From an uncultured Desulfuromonadales bacterium (GTDB taxonomy: Bacteria > Desulfobacterota > Desulfuromonadia > Desulfuromonadales > Geopsychrobacteraceae): a stretch of 64,000 nt of DNA. Shown here in pieces: positions 57,544 through 64,000 of this stretch. Position 1 is the stretch's first letter; each line of letters begins with the position of its first letter. The translations under genes and the position numbers were made by a program. The stretch covers positions 1-64,000 of the forward strand of contig CALZHR010000222.1 in the NCBI GenBank assembly GCA_945787335.1. Direction: 5' to 3'. The notes under the pieces are model-generated. The model was not told where the DNA came from. It searched no databases and saw only the letters and a program-made list of their open reading frames with translations.

Positions 57544-57954
57544 ATGGTCTTTCGTACCCTGCTGCTGGAAGATGACGAGATGTTGCGGAATTTGTTGGAG
57601 CTGATACTGACCCGCCGGGGACACCAGGTCATCAGCTATGATTCGCCGCTTCACTGTCCACTGCTTGACTCTGAAAAAGATGTTTGCGACCGCAACCTCA
57701 GCTGCGTCGATTTTCTGATCACCGACAACCAGATGCCGGGGATGACCGGGATGGAGCTGATCCAGCTGCAGGCAAAGCAAGGTTGCCTGTGCGAGGGGCA
57801 GCAGCGGGCGATCATGTCGGGAACCTGGCGTGAGCAGGACCGGGAGCTGGCCCGGAAACTCGGTTTTCAGGTGTTTCGCAAGCCGTTCAACTGGAATGAA
57901 TTCAGCGCCTGGCTGGAAGCCGGGGAGCAGCAGATCGCTGCAACCCGGCATTGA
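57544..57954 (+). CDS. Single-domain response regulator
   Basis: The 136-residue protein is a lone receiver (CheY/Spo0F-like) domain: acidic pocket 'LLLEDDEMLRN', phospho-acceptor Asp in 'DFLITDNQMPGMTGMEL', the Ser switch in 'AIMSGTW' and the Lys in 'VFRKPF'. An unusual segment with two extra cysteines ('SPLHCPLLDSEKDVCDRNLSC') sits between beta2 and beta3, so a redox link is possible. There is no output domain. The ATG follows GGAGG at long spacing. A TATAGT box lies at 57475-57480. It is convergent with the zinc-ribbon membrane gene by 7 bases. Confidence 0.85.
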   Translation: MVFRTLLLEDDEMLRNLLELILTRRGHQVISYDSPLHCPLLDSEKDVCDRNLSCVDFLITDNQMPGMTGMELIQLQAKQGCLCEGQQRAIMSGTWREQDRELARKLGFQVFRKPFNWNEFSAWLEAGEQQIAATRH

Positions 57955-57961
57955 GGAACTC

Positions 57962-59464
57962 TCAGGTCTGTTCCGGACTGATCTCGATCTCAAAGGTTTT
58001 CGAGCCCCCCTGGTCCTCAAGCACCCACTCCTTAAAAACGGTGCGCTCGCCGGTTTCCCAGTTCGGCTTGTATACCTTGATCCGCAGCTCGACCTTCCAG
58101 GGGTTTGGCAGGGAGCTGTAATCCACCTTGAAAATGTTCTTACCGTACTGCAGGGCGCCACCGGTCGAATAGTTGTAGTTCATGTCCGGAGTGCCTTTGA
58201 TGACGTAGAAATCTTTACCGTTCAGGTTGATTTTCCCTTTGTAATTCAAGGAGTAAACATAGACCATGAGGTCTTGGAGAGGGTCATTGTTGGCCGCCGG
58301 CTGCGCCTTTCGGTCGGTGACCTGATTGTTCTGCTGCAGCTGCAGTTGCATCTGGCGTTCCAGCTCGCGGGCCATCTCCTCTTCATCCATCTGCAGCGAA
58401 AAGCCGGAGCCTGACATGCTGCCCATCATCGAAATTGCCTGACGGAATTCCGGACCGGCTGTGAAATAGGTGAAGACCGGCATGGCGAGAAATCCGACGA
58501 TCCCCAGAGTGATCCAGAGCGACTTCTGACCACTTGAAACTGGATAGGTGATATCCGGTTTCATCTCGCGCAGATCCTGATAGATCTCGTTGTAGTAGAT
58601 CATCGTAAAGGGGCCGAGGAGCATCGACAGCAGGGGGCCGACAATCGGAATTAAACTGATCGGAATGAAGATCAGCATCAGCAGCAGAAGTCGTCCGAAG
58701 ACTCCCCAGCCATGGCCGCGAACGTATTCTTTGCTTTTCAGCAGGGCTTCCATGCCGCGGGTGTCTTCCGCCGCCAGCACATACTGCGCAAAAGAAAACC
58801 AGACGGTGAACAGAATGCCGGGGATGATTAACAGGCCGAAACCACCACCTACGATCAGCCCGACCAGCGAAAACAACCAGAGAAAAGCCCAGACCCGATT
58901 CAACCCCAGGCCAAGCGATGCCTTCACCCCGGTGCCATCGACGACGGCGTAAACCGTCGCTGCAGCCACCCAGGTGACCGCGAGGAACATGAAGCTGCCC
59001 ATCACCAGCACACTGAGCAGCGGGCCGAGCATGCTGCCGCCGAACAGACCCATCAGCAGATTCATCCCCGATTGCATCAGGAAGAAGGCGATCAAGACTA
59101 ACAGAACCCCGAGCAGGCTGATACCGAGCAGCGTCCAGATCCGGCTTTTGAACGATTGCCAGCTGGCCGAAAACAGCTCGCCGATGCGCATCATTTCAGT
59201 GCGGCGCGGTTTCGCCGGGGGAGCTTCCAGGGGGATTTGTTCTGCCGCAGGTTCATGTCCGACCGAAGGCGTTTCGGGATCCTTGCTGGTCAGTGGTGGC
59301 GAAGTTGCCGGTTCATCATCAGAAGCCACCAGGCTGGCGACGATCGGGTCGAATGAGAACGTATTAGAGCACTTCGGGCACTTCAGATTGGTTTCCTGCT
59401 GCGGCAATTTGTCCGCCGGCATCGACTTGCAGAAACCGCAATGAGGGCATTCAACTGAAACCAT
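57962..59464 (-). CDS. Zinc-ribbon multi-helix membrane protein of unknown function
   Basis: The 500-residue protein starts with an MJ0042-type zinc ribbon ('VECPHCGFCKSMPADKLP', 'LKCPKCSNTFSF'), then a low-complexity Pro/Glu linker. From about residue 90 come six or so membrane helices with glycine/leucine-rich cores (DUF4013-like, to about 300), a further helix near 315, and a soluble C-terminal domain (about 390-500) with many charged beta strands ('ALQYGKNIFKVDYSSLPNPWKVELRIKVYKPN'). I do not know its function; regulator-like envelope proteins have similar layouts. It stands alone on the minus strand. Confidence 0.78.
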   Translation of the reverse strand: MVSVECPHCGFCKSMPADKLPQQETNLKCPKCSNTFSFDPIVASLVASDDEPATSPPLTSKDPETPSVGHEPAAEQIPLEAPPAKPRRTEMMRIGELFSASWQSFKSRIWTLLGISLLGVLLVLIAFFLMQSGMNLLMGLFGGSMLGPLLSVLVMGSFMFLAVTWVAAATVYAVVDGTGVKASLGLGLNRVWAFLWLFSLVGLIVGGGFGLLIIPGILFTVWFSFAQYVLAAEDTRGMEALLKSKEYVRGHGWGVFGRLLLLMLIFIPISLIPIVGPLLSMLLGPFTMIYYNEIYQDLREMKPDITYPVSSGQKSLWITLGIVGFLAMPVFTYFTAGPEFRQAISMMGSMSGSGFSLQMDEEEMARELERQMQLQLQQNNQVTDRKAQPAANNDPLQDLMVYVYSLNYKGKINLNGKDFYVIKGTPDMNYNYSTGGALQYGKNIFKVDYSSLPNPWKVELRIKVYKPNWETGERTVFKEWVLEDQGGSKTFEIEISPEQT

Positions 59465-59631
59465 GGCGACACTCCGGACTAAAAGGTTAGACGCAAATTA
59501 TAAAATAAATTTAATTGTAATGGAATAGTTTAAATGCGATTCAACGATATTTCCGTGCGGGACGGAAAAAAATCAGGATGTTCAGTGAAAGATTGGCCGG
59601 CTGACCTGTACTTCTGGAGGAAACAAGCGGG

Positions 59632-59835
59632 TTACAGCTGTTTTCTGAATTGACACTCGGCGCAGACCTGCTTCAGCTCGTAAAGGCCGGAGTCCTGGTT
59701 CCGGACCGTTGCCACCACTAAATGTTCCCGGCAGGCGATTTTAAAGCATTCACTGCAAGCCTGGCCCTCGGTAGCTGAGGATTTATAGTCGCAGATATGG
59801 CAGATCCAGAGCGACTTTTCGTCAGAATGAGACAT
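59632..59835 (-). CDS. Small zinc-finger-like protein, 67 residues
   Basis: The small protein holds four metal-ligand pairs: 'ICHIC', 'ACSEC', 'ACREH' and 'VCAEC'. This spacing resembles a cross-brace (RING/FYVE-like) treble clef, rare in bacteria. There is no signal peptide. The ATG at 59835 has AGGA at somewhat long spacing; the frame continues upstream, but without good start sites. I do not recognise the family. It stands alone on the minus strand. Confidence 0.6.
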   Translation of the reverse strand: MSHSDEKSLWICHICDYKSSATEGQACSECFKIACREHLVVATVRNQDSGLYELKQVCAECQFRKQL

Positions 59836-60148
59836 GGTTGATGCGTCCTGCTGCAGAGATAATCGAATGAATTGAACAGAATCATGCAATGACATCAAAG
59901 ATAAATCAATATGCAAATAACCAGACGTTTTTTCCTGGACCCGCTTTCCGGCAACCACCATATCGCAGCGCAAAGATTAAAATCATTGATATGTAAAATT
60001 AGCATGCTATAATATTAGCGATCTGTCGGGGCTGGATTGCATAGCATCATTTCGCAATGTCGTGTGGGGCATGGGCAGGCTTTTATTTCGTTGAAAAACA
60101 AGGGAGGTTCGAGAACTTCGGACGGTTATTTTAAGAAGGGGTAAGGCT
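59836..60148. other. Intergenic region before the Sel1 protein gene
   Basis: These 313 bases hold the Sel1 promoter and a leader of about 130 nt with a small hairpin (GTTCGAGAAC near 60107-60116). Otherwise I see no gene. Confidence 0.5.
59986..60013 (+). promoter_or_regulatory. Promoter of the Sel1-repeat gene
   Basis: TTGATA (59986-59991), a 16-base spacer and a consensus TATAAT (60008-60013). The distance to the start codon leaves a leader of about 130 nt. Confidence 0.65.
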
Positions 60149-60658
60149 ATGTCGTATCAAATAACGAAATGGATCTGTCAAGGCGTTTCGGTTGTTGTTT
60201 TTTTCACCCTTATTATTTCGAACGCGTCTGCAAATTCATTTGATACGGCATCGAAGGCTTATCGTGCGGGAGAATTTAAGAAGGCCGCCAGAATATACTC
60301 TTCTCTCGCCGGGCAGGGGGATGCCGCAGCCCAGTTCTCCCTCGGGGAGATGTATGTGAAAGGAAAGGGCGTGCCGCAGAACGACAACGAGGCGTTTAAG
60401 TGGTATCGGTTGGCTGCTGAACAGGGGCTTGCCCAGGCGCAATACAATCTTGGGTCTCTGTATGCCGAGGGGAAGGGCATTTCACAGAGCTACCAAGATG
60501 CTTATGCCTGGTGGATCGTGGCCGCAATGAATGGCAAGAAAGACGCCCTGAAGGGTATCGAGACTGGAACAAAGCAGTTCACTGCCCAGGAGGTCGAGAA
60601 AATTCGGCAACATGCGAAACTGATATGGTCCCGAACGGTCATGATCGCTCAGAAATAA
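60149..60658 (+). CDS. Sel1-like repeat protein, secreted
   Basis: The 169-residue protein has a signal peptide (about 1-29) and two to three Sel1-like repeats ('AAAQFSLGEMYVKGKGVPQNDNEAFKWYRLAAEQG' type, then 'AQYNLGSLYAEGKGISQSYQDAYAWW'). Such alpha-alpha repeats serve as protein-interaction modules in the periplasm. The C-terminal helix ('QFTAQEVEKIRQHAKLIW') is not a repeat. The ribosome-binding site AAGAAGGGG and the separate promoter support it. Base use is AT-richer than its neighbours, which may hint at transfer. Confidence 0.85.
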   Translation: MSYQITKWICQGVSVVVFFTLIISNASANSFDTASKAYRAGEFKKAARIYSSLAGQGDAAAQFSLGEMYVKGKGVPQNDNEAFKWYRLAAEQGLAQAQYNLGSLYAEGKGISQSYQDAYAWWIVAAMNGKKDALKGIETGTKQFTAQEVEKIRQHAKLIWSRTVMIAQK

Positions 60659-60751
60659 AGTCGAGGGTCTGAAATAACTTTGGGTTAACCACCCAAGCGG
60701 ACAGAGCGGGTCACGCTACGGGCAAGCAAAATCCTTATCCAGCAGAAAGAT

Positions 60752-60783
60752 AAAAAGCCCTTTCTTAAATCGGAAGGGCTTTT
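60752..60783 (+). terminator. Terminator after the Sel1 gene
   Basis: AAAAGCCCTT pairs with AAGGGCTTTT around a short loop, followed by more T residues. Confidence 0.8.
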
Positions 60784-60837
60784 ACCTTTCTGAAATTAGC
60801 GGCGATGTTGAGTCGTCAATCCTGCACGTTTGAAATG

Positions 60838-60866
60838 CCGCCGCCCATTTACAGGGCGGCGGTTTT
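60838..60866 (+). terminator. GC-rich hairpin with T-run near the ydbL end
   Basis: CCGCCGCCC (60838-60846) and GGGCGGCGG (60854-60862) form a 9-bp stem followed by TTTT on the plus strand. It may be a second plus-strand terminator or a stem at the 3' end of the minus-strand ydbL transcript. Confidence 0.5.
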
Positions 60867-60893
60867 GTTGTCTTGGGCCGCCCGGCGCTCTTC

Positions 60894-61472
60894 TCACTTC
60901 TGCGACCAGCTGCCGTCGCCTGCCTCGCTGAACCAGCCAGCCTTGGCCTGCTCGCGCCAGGAGTCGGCAAAAATGGCCTGCACTTCACCGACCTTGTCCG
61001 GGAAACCGTTAGCCACGGCAATCTCCTGGTAGAGTCGTTGCCGGTCCTGGTTCTCGGCGTTGACCAGTTTGTTGATTTCGCCCCGCTGTTTCAGGTTCAG
61101 GCCGTCGGTGTTACGGATTTTCAGCAGTCCGTCACCGCCGATGCCGACATTCCCGGAGTCGAGATAGCCGAACAGTGCGCCAGAGCGTTGCTTGATCGAG
61201 GCCTTGATGGCGCGGATCTCCGGGGTGCTGACATTAATATCCTGAGCCGCGAAGGCGCTGGCCGGCTGCAGGATATCCCACAGGCCGCTGCCAGGCTTCT
61301 CCGCTGGGGGCGTTGCCTGGTCGGACTCGTTGTTCCCTTCACCCCAGACCTCGTTGACGATCTTGTCGGCCGCACCACGGATCTCCTCGGCGGGGAAATA
61401 GATGTTGATGGTGACGCAGGAAATAACCGAAAGAGCCAGCAGCAGGCCGAGAGCGTAAATAATTTTTTTCAT
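60894..61472 (-). CDS. ydbL: YdbL-like (DUF1318) lipoprotein
   Basis: The 192-residue protein has a lipoprotein signal peptide ('GLLLALSVISC') directly followed by a short beta segment 'VTINIYFPAEEI', a low-complexity linker, and a C-terminal domain with 'GALFGYLDSGNVG', 'NRERQRLYQEIA'-like 'AENQDRQRLYQEIAVANG' and the end 'GWFSEAGDGSWSQK', matching YdbL. In Escherichia coli, YdbL is a periplasmic chaperone for the small lipoprotein YnbE, which pairs with YdbH in lipid transport. No separate ynbE exists here; the N-terminal part may fill its role. It lies 37 bases after the ydbH-like gene, same strand. Confidence 0.78.
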   Translation of the reverse strand: MKKIIYALGLLLALSVISCVTINIYFPAEEIRGAADKIVNEVWGEGNNESDQATPPAEKPGSGLWDILQPASAFAAQDINVSTPEIRAIKASIKQRSGALFGYLDSGNVGIGGDGLLKIRNTDGLNLKQRGEINKLVNAENQDRQRLYQEIAVANGFPDKVGEVQAIFADSWREQAKAGWFSEAGDGSWSQK

Positions 61473-61509
61473 CCTGTCCTCCCTGTGACGGTGGTTGGGC
61501 TCAGCCTCT

Positions 61510-64000
61510 TCAGCTGCCGGCCCGGTCGATCCGACTGAGTCGTCGCACCATCTCCTTGAACGAAATGGTCGGCGTGGTGGTTGTGATATCGATCCGCGGC
61601 GGCAGCAGGCTGCCGTAGACCAGATATTTCTCCGTGCCGGGCCGGGCTGTACCCCTTAGGGTAAAGGTATCATTTTCCAGAGCACATTCAAAACCGATCT
61701 TATTATAGCGATAAAAGTCGATAAAGCGGTAAATCCCCTTGGAGAGCGCCGCGGAAATCCCCCCCTGACTGATAATACTCAGGTTGTTCAGCGCCTTCAC
61801 GCTGATGTTCCGTTTACCCTTGGTGCGGGTCGCGAACTCCGCTTCGAAGGCGGATGGGGTGGTTCCGAACAGCCGCAGGCTGCGGACAGAGCCATCGACG
61901 ATGCCGTTCATTTCGCCGAATTCAAAGGTCCGGGTCGCCTGGAGCAGATCGAGTCCCAGCACATCGATGTCGGCATGAAAGATCGGATAGCGTGAGAACG
62001 GGTCGCTGTAGCGCATGTTGCGCAGCATGATCCGGCCGCCGAAGACGTTCAGCTTGACCGTTCCTTCGGTGCTGAGCTGCTCATCGGCATAGCGCAGCTG
62101 ACCAAGATCACCGCTGAAGCGGCCCTGCATCTCCGGCAGTTCGAGCTCTGCGGTCAAATGACCCAGGTCGACCGAATCGATGTTGACGCGTACACTGCCC
62201 TGCGGCCCTTGTCGGCCCCAGCCGAGATTTAGATTCTCGAATAAAACCTGTCCGCCGGCCAGTTGCAGTCGCAAGGGGGAGAGGAAACTGAAGTGGTTCG
62301 CTGCGGCGGAAAGTTGCAGCTGGCCGTCGGCCAGATTCGCCAGACCGACCGAAAGGACAGCAAAAGAAAGTTGACCGGACTGTTGCGGTGCGTTTTTGTC
62401 CTCGCCGGGCGGCTCTGCCTGTTGCAGGTTATAGGGGATGCTGCCGGACCCGTTCCGCATCTCCAGCCGGTAACGCGGCCAGAGGGCTGTCAGCCCCTGC
62501 GGGCGCAGCTCGCCGCGTGCCTGCCAGCCGCCCGGTTGCCAGCTTAGCCTGCTAGCGAGGCTGAGTCCGCCAGCGAGAACCAGGCCTCTGCTTAAGGGAT
62601 ACACCCCTTCCAGCAGGGGGGCGAGGTGGGTCGGGTAAGAGGTGGCCAGGTCGGGGAGCTCGAGGCTGCCGGTAACCTCAAGCTGCTGTGGGCTGAGCTG
62701 ACCGCTGCCGACGAGGCTGCCGAGCGTTGGAATCTTCAGCTCCAGATTCTTCAGCGCCAGCTGCTGTTGCTGGATAAAATACCTGCCGTTGAGCTGTAAG
62801 CGGCTGCGCAGCTTAGAAAGGTCGGCGTAAAGCGCGCCCCAAAGCCCTTCTTCGGCTCCTGCGCTTCCAGAGATATCGAGAGTAATTGTTGTCAGAGGCC
62901 GCTCGCCGCGCAGGGCCCCCATCAGGCTGAGACGGCCGTTGCCAATTCCGGCCTGCCCATCTTTAGCCAGATAGTTCAGCTGGCCGAGAGTGAGATCCCG
63001 CAGGTCGAGCGCCCAATGATCAGGGGTCATTTGGCCCGAGAGTTCACCCGAAAGAAGAGCGCTATTTTCTGCAGATTGATGGACCCCGGCTTTGAAAATA
63101 AAATTATTGAAACTCAGCCTGCTGCCCTCGAATCGCAGAGAAGCCTGACTGTTGAGATCAGCCAGGGTCATGCCAGATAGCTGGAGCTGTTCTGCGTTCA
63201 GCACAACGCGAGCTTGCCAGCCGGTCCCTTCGGTCTGAGAGACTTGACCGCTTGCTGAAACGCCCCGCAGAGCCGATAACTGTGCTGGAAAAAGATTCGG
63301 CGCGATGAGCTGTCTTAATTGCAGCAGGTTCTGTGGCACAAGGGAAAAACTGAACTGCTGCAAAGTTCCCTCAGCAGCCAGGAGGGGGCGTTTGCCCAGA
63401 TCAAGCTTCAGTGTGATTTCATCGGTTTTGTTCTTTCGCTGCAACTCCAGCTGGCCACTCAACTGTGCCAGATCAAGCAAATAGTCCGCCGGTGCGGCAG
63501 CTTTGCGGCCCCGAAAGCTTGCCGACAGCTGCAGCTGCTCCCCGGCCAGGGCAAAGTTGATCTCGCCCGCCAACCCACCAGCGACACCAGGCGGCTCGCC
63601 CCCGAGCAGGGCGGTTTTTAAACGGTTCGGCTGCGGGAGATCGAGACCGGCGGTTCCATTAATCTGCGCCTTCGAGCCGGTCGCGGAGAATTGTAACGCG
63701 GCCTTGGCCAGTGTTTGCAGCTTGCCTTGCGCCTGCCAACCGGTCTCGGCGAGAGCCAGGCTGAGCTCTGCGGTGCTGAAGGGAAGTTCAAGCTGCGGCA
63801 GAGTCACGCGCCCATGAGCGATCTTGATGACAGAGCTGAGCGTCTCTTTTTGCAGCGCCAGGGTAATTTCAATCTCCTGCAGGGCAAAATGGGCACTGTC
63901 CGGCAGCGGGGAGCTTATCTCGACGGCCCTGAGCAGGTCGCGCAGCTGCTGATCATCAAAATTCGCCAGCTGCAAGGTGCCACCCCCTTGGGTGAATCCG
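61510..64000 (-). CDS. ydbH: YdbH-like AsmA-superfamily intermembrane lipid transport protein (partial)
   Basis: The frame stays open to the right window edge, so the N-terminus is missing; about 830 residues are visible. It is rich in repeated amphipathic beta strands, as in AsmA-like bridging proteins that span the periplasm with a hydrophobic groove. The C-terminal part ('KLNVFGGRIMLRNMRYSDPFSRYPIFHADIDV' type, 'FEFGEMNGIVDGSV', 'LYGTTP'-like 'RLFGTTPSAFEAEFATR') matches YdbH, and the order with ydbL agrees. In Escherichia coli, YdbH works redundantly with TamB and YhdP in phospholipid transport to the outer membrane. Confidence 0.8.
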   Translation of the reverse strand, partial: GFTQGGGTLQLANFDDQQLRDLLRAVEISSPLPDSAHFALQEIEITLALQKETLSSVIKIAHGRVTLPQLELPFSTAELSLALAETGWQAQGKLQTLAKAALQFSATGSKAQINGTAGLDLPQPNRLKTALLGGEPPGVAGGLAGEINFALAGEQLQLSASFRGRKAAAPADYLLDLAQLSGQLELQRKNKTDEITLKLDLGKRPLLAAEGTLQQFSFSLVPQNLLQLRQLIAPNLFPAQLSALRGVSASGQVSQTEGTGWQARVVLNAEQLQLSGMTLADLNSQASLRFEGSRLSFNNFIFKAGVHQSAENSALLSGELSGQMTPDHWALDLRDLTLGQLNYLAKDGQAGIGNGRLSLMGALRGERPLTTITLDISGSAGAEEGLWGALYADLSKLRSRLQLNGRYFIQQQQLALKNLELKIPTLGSLVGSGQLSPQQLEVTGSLELPDLATSYPTHLAPLLEGVYPLSRGLVLAGGLSLASRLSWQPGGWQARGELRPQGLTALWPRYRLEMRNGSGSIPYNLQQAEPPGEDKNAPQQSGQLSFAVLSVGLANLADGQLQLSAAANHFSFLSPLRLQLAGGQVLFENLNLGWGRQGPQGSVRVNIDSVDLGHLTAELELPEMQGRFSGDLGQLRYADEQLSTEGTVKLNVFGGRIMLRNMRYSDPFSRYPIFHADIDVLGLDLLQATRTFEFGEMNGIVDGSVRSLRLFGTTPSAFEAEFATRTKGKRNISVKALNNLSIISQGGISAALSKGIYRFIDFYRYNKIGFECALENDTFTLRGTARPGTEKYLVYGSLLPPRIDITTTTPTISFKEMVRRLSRIDRAGS

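Overview
The window looks like chromosomal backbone of a GC-rich, Gram-negative, anaerobic deltaproteobacterium of the Desulfuromonadales type (Desulfuromonas, Geopsychrobacter, Pelobacter, Geobacter relatives). The reasons are the gene neighbourhoods (rho-rpmE-thyX-prfA-prmC-murA-his; yqeY-cvpA-mutS2-dnaG-rpoD-tRNA), a Lut lactate module, many lipoproteins and c-di-GMP/chemotaxis proteins, and the remains of a multihaem cytochrome/MtrB-type outer-membrane conduit. Taxonomy is inferred from content only. I see no insertion sequence, prophage, CRISPR array or rRNA operon.

Region by region. 1-3.5 kb: a divergent TRAP-type solute-binding protein (cut by the window edge) and lutC-lutB, with an LldR/FadR-like operator at each promoter, suggesting co-regulated lactate uptake and oxidation. 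3.6-8 kb: a GspA/GspB pair, an ABC-F ATPase and a thermonuclease-like protein. 8.1-12.9 kb (minus strand): a coupled set of metallo-beta-lactamase-fold hydrolase, a 608-residue unknown protein and an EF-G paralogue. 13-14.6 kb: a 53-residue Cys-rich protein with its own promoter, and metX under a SAM-I riboswitch with an intrinsic terminator. 14.7-23.2 kb: chemoreceptor, ammonium transporter, a strong small-RNA candidate, an Rrf2 regulator, GluQRS, a lipoprotein and a hybrid histidine kinase.

23.5-35 kb: a long collinear run of rho, rpmE, thyX, prfA, prmC, murA and the histidine genes hisG-D-B-H-A-F-IE. hisC and hisZ are absent. The his intergenic gaps hold several palindromic repeats, some of which supply the stop codon of the gene in front. 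35-38.4 kb: L-2-hydroxyglutarate oxidase convergent with a slipin/NfeD pair. 38.6-45.7 kb: yqeY, cvpA, mutS2, dnaG, rpoD and a CAU tRNA (probably Ile2). 45.9-51 kb: Nif3-like protein, zinc-ribbon coiled-coil protein, RNase P RNA, a YkgJ-type Cys-cluster protein, a LOG-family protein and an ATP-grasp-like unknown.

51-64 kb is more accessory: SRPBCC and SH3 proteins, a GerMN-like lipoprotein, a decayed fusion of a DmsE/MtrA-type multihaem cytochrome with an MtrB-type beta-barrel, YciH/SUI1 overlapping a GGDEF-EAL protein, a receiver protein, a zinc-ribbon membrane protein, a small Zn-type protein, a Sel1 protein, and a YdbL/YdbH pair (YdbH cut by the window end) related to intermembrane lipid transport.

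The observations I find most worth a second look are the small RNA at about 18690-18777 with an anti-Shine-Dalgarno terminator loop, the porin-cytochrome remnant at 53288-54173, the repeat cluster in the his operon (with REP-provided TAG stops), the paired LldR-like operators, and four genes that start within 4-20 bases of an intrinsic terminator.
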